DNA of 30,750 nt from CAZAPV01 sp964487195 (GCA_964487195.1 CAZAPV010000006.1:1-30750); one strand, 5' to 3'. Positions 21,391 through 29,416 are shown, counted from the first letter of the stretch. Notes: generated by a model not told the origin, from the sequence alone. Made by a program: numbers and translations.

Positions 21391-22779
21391 TCATTGGAAC
21401 GGTGAGTAGAGCGTCGCGTTTATCGCGGCCGCCGCGTTCGAAACGATCGTCTGGTACTCCGGGTGCTCGGTGGTCGGGCGCGTTTCGATCATGGCGATGA
21501 ACGCCTTCTCCGCGGTCGTGAAATCCTTGCCGCGGTACCACGACTGCGCGGTGAGCGACTGGCCGGCGAACGGCGCGAGGTCGGGGTCGGTGAGCTGCGC
21601 CTGGATCAGACCGCGAAGCGCGGTCGGCCGTTTCGCGGCAGCGAGGAAACTCTGCACATGGTCGGCGCTCGCGATGAACTGGAGGAAATCCCACGCTTCG
21701 TTCGGATGGACGGTTTTCTTCGCGACCACCTCCACCGGGTAGCGCGCGGCGTTCACCGGTTTCACAGAGTCGATCTGCGGGAGCGGGGCGACGGCGAAAT
21801 TCAGTTTCGGCGCGCGAGCGCGGATCGTTGCGAGGTCCGACGGGAAGCCGAAGTAGAATGCGCTCGTTCCGGCGACGAACGCGTCGAGCGAGTCCGGAAT
21901 GTCGTCGTTCCAGGTATAAGACGGCGCGCCCGGCACCGCGAAACTCTGCCAGAAGATGAGCGCCTCCACGCCCGGGGGATATGTTTTGCTCCGCGTCTCC
22001 TGGGTGTATTCGTTGAACGTCGCGAAGCCGGAACCGTCCGCCATCTGTGCGCCGTTCTGCGCCATGATCGCGGAGAGCGCGTCGAACGCGTACCGGACGT
22101 TCTTGCCGGTGCCGATCGCGGCGCCCGCCTGTTTGACCGTTTTGTTGTCGCTGTCGAGCGTCGTCAGTTTGGCGACCTGGTCCTGGAAGTCGCGCCACGT
22201 CGCGGGCGGCTTCTCCACGTTCGCTTTCGTCAGCAGGTCTTTGTTGTAGAACAGCGCGACGGTGTCGAGCGACAGCGGGAGCGCGAAAATCGTGTCTACC
22301 GGCACGTCCCCCTCTTTTTCCGTGTATCGGAGCACGACGTCGTTCGCCGCCGCCTGCACGTAGTCATTGCGCAGCTCGAGCAGCGTCATCGTCGGCGTTT
22401 TCTGATTCACGATGACGATCTGCTTCTGGTCGTTCACCGCCTGCGTCGCAATCACCGTCTCCTTCGGCATCGGCTGGATCTTGTTCTGCCACCCGGGGAG
22501 CCAGACGTTCGGGATGCTGAAGATGTCCGGCCCGCGGTTTTCCGCGAACGCTTCGAGCAGTTTGCGTTCGTACGTTTCCGGCGCGAACGTCGTGACGCGG
22601 ACGTCGACGTTCGGATGGATTTTTTTGTACGCGGCGATTTCGTCCGAGAGCGTGAAGGGCGCATCAACGGCGCGCCAATACTGGAGCGTCACCGGCGGGA
22701 GGGAGGGGTTCGAGCCGAAACACCCCGCGCCGAGGAACACGAGCGCGGCGACTGCGGCGAGAAGGGGGAGTTTGCGCAT
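21391..22779 (-). CDS. Extracellular solute-binding lipoprotein (family 1), copy 2
   Basis: 462 aa. A canonical lipoprotein signal (MRKLPLLAAVAALVFLGAGC) gives a lipidated Cys20. The SBP_bac_1 pattern is clear: VTLQYWRAVDAPFTL, GPDIFSIPNVWLPGW, ALPLSLDTVALFYNKDLL and HPNEAWDFLQFIASADHVQ. It shares with the paralogue at 19101 the KRPTALRGLI segment and the spacing of nearly all blocks. It is the first gene of the operon that runs through galU, the other binding protein and six pilins. The ATG at 22779 is preferred to one at 22872 because it begins the signal peptide and follows a TATACT hexamer. The ligand is unknown, probably a sugar or oligosaccharide by family. Confidence 0.89.
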   Translation of the reverse strand: MRKLPLLAAVAALVFLGAGCFGSNPSLPPVTLQYWRAVDAPFTLSDEIAAYKKIHPNVDVRVTTFAPETYERKLLEAFAENRGPDIFSIPNVWLPGWQNKIQPMPKETVIATQAVNDQKQIVIVNQKTPTMTLLELRNDYVQAAANDVVLRYTEKEGDVPVDTIFALPLSLDTVALFYNKDLLTKANVEKPPATWRDFQDQVAKLTTLDSDNKTVKQAGAAIGTGKNVRYAFDALSAIMAQNGAQMADGSGFATFNEYTQETRSKTYPPGVEALIFWQSFAVPGAPSYTWNDDIPDSLDAFVAGTSAFYFGFPSDLATIRARAPKLNFAVAPLPQIDSVKPVNAARYPVEVVAKKTVHPNEAWDFLQFIASADHVQSFLAAAKRPTALRGLIQAQLTDPDLAPFAGQSLTAQSWYRGKDFTTAEKAFIAMIETRPTTEHPEYQTIVSNAAAAINATLYSPFQ

Positions 22780-22794
22780 AAACGTAACGGATGC

Positions 22795-22800
22795 AGTATA
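22795..22800 (-). promoter_or_regulatory. -10 element of the solute-binding/galU/pilin operon
   Basis: TATACT on the minus strand, 15 bases before the ATG at 22779. No convincing -35 was found. Transcription would start some eight bases before the start codon. Confidence 0.5.
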
Positions 22801-22877
22801 ACAAAATCGCGAAACCGCGCATATGATAGACTTTACGCGCTGGGGAAAACGTGATACCGTTCGCAACGTCATAAAGT

Positions 22878-22964
22878 GGAGAGGTGGCTGAGTGGTCTAA
22901 AGCGACGGTCTCGAAAACCGTTGTACCCGCAAGGGTACCGTGAGTTCGAATCTCACCCTCTCCG
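22878..22964 (+). tRNA. tRNA-Ser, anticodon CGA
   Basis: Class II cloverleaf of 87 bases: acceptor GGAGAGG / CCTCTCC, D arm with GCT / AGC, anticodon stem ACGGT / ACCGT around CTCGAAA (anticodon CGA at 22912-22914, reading UCG). The long variable arm GTACCC-GCAA-GGGTAC is typical of serine tRNAs, and the T arm is GTGAG-TTCGAAT-CTCAC. The discriminator is G (22964). One C follows before the N gap, so it cannot be seen whether CCA is encoded. Confidence 0.96.
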
Positions 22965-22965
22965 C

Positions 22966-23065
22966 NNNNNNNNNNNNNNNNNNNNNNNNNNNNNNNNNNN
23001 NNNNNNNNNNNNNNNNNNNNNNNNNNNNNNNNNNNNNNNNNNNNNNNNNNNNNNNNNNNNNNNNN
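22966..23065. other. Assembly gap, 100 N
   Basis: Exactly 100 undetermined bases, a conventional scaffold gap of unknown true length. It begins two bases after the tRNA discriminator and removes the 5' end of the next gene. The order of the two sides depends on scaffolding. Confidence 0.99.
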
Positions 23066-23427
23066 CGATACTCAAACGACGGCGAACCGAGACCGAACAA
23101 GCGCTCGCGTCGAAACGGGCATTTAACGAGGCCGCTTGGGATCAGTACGGCAGCGAACTGTGCGGCGGAGAGATGATGAAGGAGGAGCGGGAGATTCGCG
23201 AGCGGATCGCGTCGATCGATGCCGACCTCGCCCTTCTCGAGCGCTGTCGCACCGGCGCCATTTCGATCGAGGAGTCGCGAGCGCTCGTCGAGGAGCTCCA
23301 GAGCATCGACGACGGCATCAGATGGCGCACCGAACGCAAGACGGCGATCGAAAAACAGCTCGCGGATACACGCCGCGTCCGCCATATTCTTTATCTGGAT
23401 CGAGAATCGACCGACGATCTCGACTGA
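23066..23427 (+). CDS. Coiled-coil protein, 5' end lost in the gap
   Basis: About 119 C-terminal residues remain. They are highly charged and helical, with heptad-like runs such as KEEREIRERIASIDADLALL and VEELQSIDDGIRWRTERKTA. A single cysteine pair (ELCGGEMM and LERCRTG) does not form a clear metal motif. No membrane segment is visible and no family is recognised. An intrinsic terminator overlaps the stop, so this is the real end of a transcript. Any continuity across the Ns with the tRNA side is an artefact of translation through the gap. Confidence 0.65.
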
Positions 23428-23449
23428 CCCCCTACGCGGGGTCTTTTTT
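23426..23449 (+). terminator. Intrinsic terminator of the coiled-coil gene
   Basis: GACCCC / GGGGTC with a six-base loop followed by six T residues. It starts within the TGA stop. Its far arm encodes the last residues of the convergent ligase-like gene. Confidence 0.85.
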
Positions 23450-24658
23450 GTTGAATGATTGCCGGGATGATTCGACGATCCCGACGATGATCCAAAAGAG
23501 GAAGGCGAGGTCGTTTTTGAAATAGGGGACGTCCACCGTGCCGTGGACGACGAGCGCGACCATCGCGCCGACCGCGCCGGGGACGATCCAGCTCGTCGGT
23601 TTTTTCTTCATGAACGCGGCGGCGACGGCGAAAAAGCGGATCACGATCCAGAGAAAGCCGGCGAGGCCGAGCAGTCCGGTCTCGCTCCAGAAGTTCAGGA
23701 TCACGTCGTGCGGGTACATGAAGATTTCGATCCACTTCGCTTTATGGTACGGCACGATCCCGGTTTGGTAGCCGTCGAGGCCGGCGCCAAACAGCGGATG
23801 ATCCGCGAGCATGTTCTCGGTTTCTTTCCAGATGATCGCGCGCACCGAACTCGATTTTTCATGGAGCGTGGCGAGACTGACAGCGAGCTGCCGCGTCGAC
23901 GGCACCGCCGCGAAAACGAGCGCGCCGGCGATCATGGCGGCGATCGTCCATGTGCGCAAGCGCTTGTCCATGAGCCCGATCGTCGCGACGCCGGCGGCGG
24001 TGCCGACGAGCGCGCCCTTCGACACTGCGAACAGGCAGGCGAGCACGCCGAGCAGCGCGGCGATGAGCGGGACGATCGCGAGCGGACGGCGGGAACGATC
24101 GTTCACGCGGGCGAGTCCGACCGCCCAGCCCGCCACGAGCACGATGATCGGCGCGGCGAACAGGCCGATCGCGTTCGGAAATCCGTAGAAGCTCGTCACT
24201 CGCCTCGTCGCGGCCGCCTGCCACGGCGCGGGGATGCCGAATCCGGTGATTTTTTGGAAGATCGCGGTCACCCCAATGACGGTGAGCGCGGTACCGAGCG
24301 CGATCATGATCCATTTTCTCCGTTCCGATGTCGCGACGATGTTCGCGAACATCGCGAAAAACAGGATCGGTTCGACGAAATACGCGCGCCAGACGCCGAG
24401 CGCGCCGCGCGGATTTCCGGAAACGAAGATGCCGATCGTCGCGCCGAGCATGAAGAGCGCGATCGGCCACCGCCACGCGCGGAGCGCGGCCCACGATTCT
24501 TTTTTCCGTCCGTCGGTCGCGAGCCATGCGATGAACAGCGCGCCGAACAGCAGTTCGAGCACGGTCGACGGAAGCGCGCCGATGAAAGGGAACGGAATCG
24601 TAAAGCGCAGGAGATACGTCGGCAGCAGCGCGCAGAAGATGGCGAGCGCGAGCGTCAT
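23432..24658 (-). CDS. O-antigen ligase/polymerase-like membrane protein (WzyC family)
   Basis: 408 aa with about ten to twelve membrane helices. The large outer loop near the C-terminus holds the family signature: a segment ADHPLFGAGLDGYQ followed by YPHDVILNFWSETGLLGL, equivalent to the H-N-x-x-L-x-x-x-x-E-x-G-x-x-G pattern of WaaL/Wzy_C proteins. Such enzymes polymerise or ligate lipid-linked glycans at the outer face of the inner membrane. Whether this one is a polymerase or ligase cannot be decided; in a cell without LPS the acceptor could be a protein, lipid or wall polymer. The start overlaps the flippase stop as ATGA, so the pair forms one operon. Confidence 0.87.
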   Translation of the reverse strand: MTLALAIFCALLPTYLLRFTIPFPFIGALPSTVLELLFGALFIAWLATDGRKKESWAALRAWRWPIALFMLGATIGIFVSGNPRGALGVWRAYFVEPILFFAMFANIVATSERRKWIMIALGTALTVIGVTAIFQKITGFGIPAPWQAAATRRVTSFYGFPNAIGLFAAPIIVLVAGWAVGLARVNDRSRRPLAIVPLIAALLGVLACLFAVSKGALVGTAAGVATIGLMDKRLRTWTIAAMIAGALVFAAVPSTRQLAVSLATLHEKSSSVRAIIWKETENMLADHPLFGAGLDGYQTGIVPYHKAKWIEIFMYPHDVILNFWSETGLLGLAGFLWIVIRFFAVAAAFMKKKPTSWIVPGAVGAMVALVVHGTVDVPYFKNDLAFLFWIIVGIVESSRQSFNKKDPA

Positions 24659-26079
24659 ATCGTTTTTTGTTTCATGACTTTCTCGAGCGTCTCGCGGTCA
24701 ACGACGTCGAAGACGAACAGCAACGCGACGTAGACGACGATCGCGACGGCGAGGCGGACGAGGACGTGCGCGGTCGGGATCGCGAGAATCGCGCCGTCCA
24801 TGACGAGCGCGGCGACGGCGATGCGCCAGAATGCGCGGAGGTTCAACGGCCGGCCGGCGGCGCGGATCGCGGTCGCGGCGGCGATGATCACGATGAACAG
24901 TTCGGAGAACACCGTCACCCACGCCGCGCCGACCGCGCCGTACCGCGGGATGAAGATGAGATACAAGACGAGCGACAGCGCCGCGTCCGCCGCGTAGGCG
25001 GCGATCATCTTTTTCTGCAGCCCCTGCGCGACGATCGCGTGGCCGAACGCCGCGCTCCAGCACACCGCCGCGCCGGCGATCATCAGGATCGCGAGCAGGT
25101 CGCCGGACGCCGCGAAGTCATTGCCGGCGACGAGGCGCATCAGATCGCGGCCGACGAGCGGCGTGCCGAGCGCGAGCGGGAACGCGAGCATGGAGAGGAA
25201 GTCGAACGCGCGGCCGAGTTTGCGGTTGAAATCATCGCGGTTCGCGGCGGCCCATGACGCGGCGAGCACGGGGAGCATCAGTCCCATGAAGATCATCGGC
25301 ACGACGGTGATCACGTCGAGCACTTTGTACGCCGCGCCGTACAGCCCCACTTCGGCTTGCGGCCGCGTAAGCGAAAGGATGACGACGTCGCCTTTGAGGT
25401 AGATCAGGTTGAACGCGATCGAGACGCCGATCGGCCAGCTTTCGCGGACGATCCGTTTCCAGAGCGGAAAGTCGAACGCGAGGCGGATCGGCGCGAGACG
25501 GCGCGCGAACGCGAAACAGACCGAGAATTGCACGACGTTCGCGGCGACGAGCGCGATGATGAACGGCAGGACGCCGATCGCGAGCATGCTCGACGCGGCC
25601 GCGCCCGCGAGTAGCACCGCGCGGCCGGCGACCTCCGCGATCGCCGCGCGATGGACCGCGAGATGTTTCTGGAACACGCCGACGAGCACCTGGGTGAGCG
25701 AGATCGCAAGGAACGACAGCGCCGCGATCGCGACTCCGGTTTTGATGTCCGGCGCGTACGGAAACAGCAGCGCGACGAGCGGCGCGAGTCCGAAAAATAC
25801 CGCGGCGGAGACGAGCCGCAGCGTCAGCACGTTCGAGATGATCCTCCCTTCGTCTTCGTTCGGCGCGGCGATCATGCGTACGAGCGTGATCGACAGCCCG
25901 AAGTCGACGAGGATCCCGAAAAACTGCAGGAACGTCGTGACGGTGGTGAACTCGCCGTAGCCGGCGCGGCCGAGACTCCTCGTCATGATCCCGACCGTGA
26001 GCAGGCCGAGGATCGTCCCGATGAACCGTCCGGCGACCTGCGTCACGGTGTTGCCGGCGATGGCGCGGGTGAGAGACAT
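24655..26079 (-). CDS. Wzx-like polysaccharide flippase (MOP superfamily)
   Basis: 474 aa with about 12 to 14 membrane helices. The N-terminus (ARAIAGNTVTQVAGRFIGT in outline, then GIMTRSLGRAGYGEF) is the typical opening of polysaccharide biosynthesis exporters: a helix followed by a basic R-x-L-G-x-x-x-Y-G segment. These proteins flip undecaprenyl-linked glycans to the outer face of the membrane. The start at 26079 is preferred over one at 26133 because a TATACT hexamer lies between them, seven bases before the ATG, and the extra N-terminus would cover the divergent promoter. Overlap with the ligase-like gene supports a shared glycan pathway. Confidence 0.88.
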   Translation of the reverse strand: MSLTRAIAGNTVTQVAGRFIGTILGLLTVGIMTRSLGRAGYGEFTTVTTFLQFFGILVDFGLSITLVRMIAAPNEDEGRIISNVLTLRLVSAAVFFGLAPLVALLFPYAPDIKTGVAIAALSFLAISLTQVLVGVFQKHLAVHRAAIAEVAGRAVLLAGAAASSMLAIGVLPFIIALVAANVVQFSVCFAFARRLAPIRLAFDFPLWKRIVRESWPIGVSIAFNLIYLKGDVVILSLTRPQAEVGLYGAAYKVLDVITVVPMIFMGLMLPVLAASWAAANRDDFNRKLGRAFDFLSMLAFPLALGTPLVGRDLMRLVAGNDFAASGDLLAILMIAGAAVCWSAAFGHAIVAQGLQKKMIAAYAADAALSLVLYLIFIPRYGAVGAAWVTVFSELFIVIIAAATAIRAAGRPLNLRAFWRIAVAALVMDGAILAIPTAHVLVRLAVAIVVYVALLFVFDVVDRETLEKVMKQKTI

Positions 26080-26086
26080 AGAGAAA

Positions 26087-26092
26087 AGTATA
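26087..26092 (-). promoter_or_regulatory. -10 element of the flippase operon, leaderless layout
   Basis: TATACT on the minus strand, seven bases before ATG at 26079. It shares a 34-base intergenic region with the divergent -10 at 26102-26107. Confidence 0.6.
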
Positions 26093-26101
26093 GCATTTTG
26101 G

Positions 26102-26107
26102 TAAAAT
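26102..26107 (+). promoter_or_regulatory. -10 element of the SpoIID operon, leaderless layout
   Basis: TAAAAT followed by six bases and ATG (26114). No Shine-Dalgarno sequence is present, so the mRNA should start at or beside the start codon. Confidence 0.6.
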
Positions 26108-26113
26108 AGTTTT

Positions 26114-27931
26114 ATGCGTACGCAGAAACTCATCTTTAGCGCTTTTATAGTGTTTTCGGCGCTTTTGCCCGCGCACGTCTTTGCGGCCGCGCCGGTCGCC
26201 TCGATCTCCCTCGATCTTTATGGGGCGAAAGAGGCGAGCCGTTCGACGCCGAGCATCGAAACGACGCCGGGCGAGTCCACCACGTTCACGATCCATTTCA
26301 AAAACAACGGCAGCGTGTCGTGGTGGCGCGACGCGCGCAATTTCGTCGGCGTGTACACGGCGAAGCCGAACTACCGCGATTCCCTGTTTGAAGACGAGGG
26401 CTGGGTGAAGAGCTCCATTCCGACGAAGCTCGTTGACGCCAGGGTGCGGCCCGGCCAGACCGGCGCATTCACCTTCATTCTCGATGCGCCGCTCGATCCC
26501 GGCACGTACCACGAGTCGTTCCGGCTTGGCCTCGCCAAGGTCGGATGGATCACCGGCGGAAAATTTTCGATCGACATCGTCGTGAAGCCGAAACCGGCGT
26601 TCACCACCGCGACAGGGACGACCTTCCAGTTCGCTCCGGGATACAAGGCGCTGATGCTGCTTGTGAGCGATCATGCGCTCAGTCTGCGCGCCGGAGAGAC
26701 GAAAGAGTTCCGCGTCGGATTCAAGAACGTCGGGAGGACGTCATGGATCGGTTCCGGCGCATCGCCGATCGCCGTCAAAGCGATTGACGCCGCCCCGCTC
26801 ATTTTCAGGGATGCGTCATGGTCGAACAACGTGGTGACGCCGCTTTCATCGGACGAAGTGAAACCGGGGCAGCTCGCGTTCTTCACGATCAAACTGTCCG
26901 CGCCGAGGGATCAGTCCGGGACGTTCGACGCGAAGTTCGAGCTCGCGGCAGGAGATGACCTGGTGGACGGCGGGGAAGTCGAAATTCCGATCGAAGTGCA
27001 GCGCGGCAGCGTGCCGGCGCAGATCGACCAGCTGCACGACTCCGAATTCGCCGCCTCCGGCCCGCGCGGTCCCACCATCCGCGTCGGCCTTCTGTATTCA
27101 ACCGATCCGATCGTCATTGCGGCCGACGGCACGTACACGCTCCGCGATCCGAGCGACGCCACGCTGCAACAGCTCTCCGGCAGCACCACGATCACCTACG
27201 ATTTCGGCGCGGGAATCTATACGGTGACGAGCGGCGGCTATACGCACAGCTCGTCGTCGTACCCGCGATTCGTGCCGGACGATCCGTCGTCCACCATTTT
27301 CCAGATTACGAGTTATGAGAATCGGCCGACGTGGGACCCGACGCTCAATTTCAACCAGTTCCGCGGCACGCTGGAGATCCGTTATTCGCCGAAAACCGCG
27401 CGTCTCTGGGTGATCGAGGAGCTGCCGATGGAAGATTATCTGCGCGGTTTCGCGGAGACGTCGAACGGATCGCCGTATCAATATCAGAAAGCGCTCGTCA
27501 CCGCCGCGCGCACGTACGCGCTGTTCGTGGTGTCGGTCGGGGGGAAGCATCAGTCGGAATACTTCCATCTGAACACGGGCGGGAACGATCAGGTGTATAA
27601 AGGGTATGCGTCCGAACTGGTGCGGCCGAACGTGGTGAACGCGGCAGAGGACACGCGCGGCGACGTCGTTACGTACAACGGGGAGGTGGTGGTGACGCCG
27701 TACTTCTCGCGATCCGACGGCCGTACGCGGTCATGGCAGGAGGTGTGGGGCGGCACGTCGCATCCGTGGCTCATTTCGAAGCCCGCGCCACATGACGCCG
27801 GCATGGATTTGTGGGGCCACGGCGTCGGGATTTCCGCGAGCGACGCGGTTGGCCGCGCGAACGACGGCGCGGACTGGCTCGACATTCTGAAGTACTATTA
27901 CACCGGCGTCGAGATCAAGAAACTGTACTGA
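26114..27931 (+). CDS. SpoIID-domain protein with two Ig-like domains
   Basis: 605 aa. A signal peptide (residues 1-24, cleavage near FAA-AP) is followed by two Ig-like domains of the NBR1-central type (about 28-158 and 175-290). Each carries an F-K-N-x-G-x-x-x-W pattern (FKNNGSVSWW and FKNVGRTSW). A SpoIID/LytB domain fills about 320-605. It has LPMEDYLRG, whose Glu440 corresponds to the catalytic acid of SpoIID, an AARTYALF segment, and GHGVGISASDA near residue 568. SpoIID enzymes are lytic transglycosylases that cut peptidoglycan glycan strands lacking stem peptides. The Ig-like modules could bind wall or surface glycans. The carboxypeptidase gene begins one base after the stop (TGAtATG), suggesting joint wall remodelling. 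Confidence 0.87.
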   Translation: MRTQKLIFSAFIVFSALLPAHVFAAAPVASISLDLYGAKEASRSTPSIETTPGESTTFTIHFKNNGSVSWWRDARNFVGVYTAKPNYRDSLFEDEGWVKSSIPTKLVDARVRPGQTGAFTFILDAPLDPGTYHESFRLGLAKVGWITGGKFSIDIVVKPKPAFTTATGTTFQFAPGYKALMLLVSDHALSLRAGETKEFRVGFKNVGRTSWIGSGASPIAVKAIDAAPLIFRDASWSNNVVTPLSSDEVKPGQLAFFTIKLSAPRDQSGTFDAKFELAAGDDLVDGGEVEIPIEVQRGSVPAQIDQLHDSEFAASGPRGPTIRVGLLYSTDPIVIAADGTYTLRDPSDATLQQLSGSTTITYDFGAGIYTVTSGGYTHSSSSYPRFVPDDPSSTIFQITSYENRPTWDPTLNFNQFRGTLEIRYSPKTARLWVIEELPMEDYLRGFAETSNGSPYQYQKALVTAARTYALFVVSVGGKHQSEYFHLNTGGNDQVYKGYASELVRPNVVNAAEDTRGDVVTYNGEVVVTPYFSRSDGRTRSWQEVWGGTSHPWLISKPAPHDAGMDLWGHGVGISASDAVGRANDGADWLDILKYYYTGVEIKKLY

Positions 27932-27932
27932 T

Positions 27933-28808
27933 ATGCGGAGGACCGTCGTTTCGATTACGGTGCTCGCCGCGATAGCGTGCGCCGCGCCCGCGTTTGCGGG
28001 TCCGCGCGCGCTCGAGGTGCGGCCGACCGCGGTCGCGCCGGTGAGGGACGGTACGCCGTTCGATTGGAGCTCGATCAGCGCGGAAAGCGCGATCATCGTC
28101 GACGTCGCATCGCACCGGGTTCTTCTTTCGAAGAACGCGCACGAGCAACGGCCAGTCGCATCGATCACCAAACTGATCACCGCGATCGTCGCGCTGCGCC
28201 GCGGCGTTTCGTTTTCGCAGTGGATGCGGATCGCCGCGTCCGACGAAGTGGGCGGCGCGCGGCTGCGCGTCCGCGTCGGCACGCGGTTTTCGGTGCGCGA
28301 TCTGTTTTACGCAATGCTCGTCGCGTCCGCGAACAACGCCGCGAACGCCGTCTCCCGCGCCACGGGGATGGGCAAAACGGCGTTCGTCTCATCGATGAAC
28401 GCGCAGGCGCGGCGGATGGGGCTCTCCGAGACGTCGTTCGTCGATCCGACCGGGATCGAACCGGCCAACGTCTCGAGCGCGCGCGATGTCGCGGCGCTCG
28501 CCCTCGAAGCGTTCGCATTGCAACCAGTCAGAAGCGCGACCACGAGCGCCTCGTATCTCGTCGGCACGAACCATCCGATCAAGAACACCGACGCCCTGCT
28601 CATCGACGAGACCAACGGCCTCTATGTGCTCGGCGGCAAAACCGGTTACCTTCCGGAATCTCAGTGGAATTTCGTCGTTAAAATGATGGACGAGCACCGA
28701 AAGCCGCTCGTCATCGCGGTGATGGGGTCATCGACGATGGGGCAGTCGTTCAATGACGCAGAAACGCTCGCGCGCTGGGCGTGGGCGCACTTCAGTTGGA
28801 CGCCATGA
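27933..28808 (+). CDS. D-alanyl-D-alanine carboxypeptidase (peptidase S11)
   Basis: 291 aa with a signal peptide (cleavage near AFA, residues 20-22). All three penicillin-binding motifs are present in order: SITK (Ser77, Lys80), SANNA (Ser132, Asn134) and KTG (Lys236 to Gly238). It is shorter than DacA/DacC because it stops soon after the catalytic domain and lacks the C-terminal beta domain and membrane anchor. The enzyme removes the terminal D-Ala from peptidoglycan stem peptides outside the membrane, limiting cross-linking. The position directly after the SpoIID gene, at a TGAtATG junction, fits coordinated trimming of the wall. Confidence 0.92.
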   Translation: MRRTVVSITVLAAIACAAPAFAGPRALEVRPTAVAPVRDGTPFDWSSISAESAIIVDVASHRVLLSKNAHEQRPVASITKLITAIVALRRGVSFSQWMRIAASDEVGGARLRVRVGTRFSVRDLFYAMLVASANNAANAVSRATGMGKTAFVSSMNAQARRMGLSETSFVDPTGIEPANVSSARDVAALALEAFALQPVRSATTSASYLVGTNHPIKNTDALLIDETNGLYVLGGKTGYLPESQWNFVVKMMDEHRKPLVIAVMGSSTMGQSFNDAETLARWAWAHFSWTP

Positions 28809-28852
28809 GTGCGGTCGGGTAATCTTTCCACGGCTCTTTGAAGGAGAAGGCG

Positions 28853-29416
28853 ATGGCGAAAAAGGGACGGTTCGAAATGATCGTCGGATGCATGTCGTCC
28901 GGCAAAAGCGAGGAGCTGATCCGCCGACTGAACCGCGCGGTGATCGCCAAACAGAACGTGGCGGTATTCAAATCGATGCACGATACGCGCACCGACGAGA
29001 AGACGATCGCCTCGCGCGACGGCAAGAAATTCCACGCGTTCAGCGCCGCGTCGAGTCTGGGGATCCTGATCCGCGTGACGCCGGAGATCCAGGTGGTCGG
29101 GATCGACGAAGCGCAGTTCTTCGACGACGATCTGCATTCGGTGATCAACCAGCTGATCGATCGCGGCATCCGCGTGATCGGTTCCGGATTGGACACCAAC
29201 TTCCGTGGGGAACCGTTTCATCCGGTCCCCGAGCTGATGGCGATCGCTGACGACGTCATCAAACTCAACGCGGTCTGCGTGCAATGCGGCGCCGTCGCGA
29301 CGCGGTCGATGCTGCTCGAGTCGGTGTCGGCCGACGTGCGGCTCGACGACCCGAGCTTCGTCGGCGGCGACGAAAAATACGGCGCCACCTGCCGCGATTG
29401 CCACAGGATACTTTAA
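28853..29416 (+). CDS. tdk: Thymidine kinase (type II)
   Basis: 187 aa, the standard length. The Walker A loop GCMSSGKS (residues 12-19) and the Walker B-like GIDEAQFF (Asp85, Glu86) are intact. The structural zinc site is formed by CVQC (142, 145) and CRDC (180, 183). The lasso region reads FVGGDEKYGATC. The enzyme phosphorylates thymidine with ATP in the cytoplasm for salvage, consistent with a cell that relies on scavenged nucleosides. AAGGAG precedes the ATG at 28853; an in-frame ATG at 28838 has no such site. A hairpin terminator overlaps the stop. Confidence 0.95.
   Translation: MAKKGRFEMIVGCMSSGKSEELIRRLNRAVIAKQNVAVFKSMHDTRTDEKTIASRDGKKFHAFSAASSLGILIRVTPEIQVVGIDEAQFFDDDLHSVINQLIDRGIRVIGSGLDTNFRGEPFHPVPELMAIADDVIKLNAVCVQCGAVATRSMLLESVSADVRLDDPSFVGGDEKYGATCRDCHRIL

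Noticed and set aside
19113..21500. A 795-codon plus-strand open frame opposite the solute-binding protein and galU genes
   Set aside because: It is antisense to two clear genes. In this high-GC DNA the opposite strand stays open by codon bias. The translation is Arg/Val/Asp-rich with no domain or signal, and it has no promoter or ribosome site.
22799..22877. Promoter for tRNA-Ser
   Set aside because: TATGAT (22822-22827) and TTTACG with TACCGT are possible, but none has both elements at good quality, so no feature is listed.
22876..23427. An open frame that appears to run from the tRNA through the gap into the coiled-coil gene
   Set aside because: The middle is 100 N and the first part is a tRNA; only the part after the gap is credible coding sequence.
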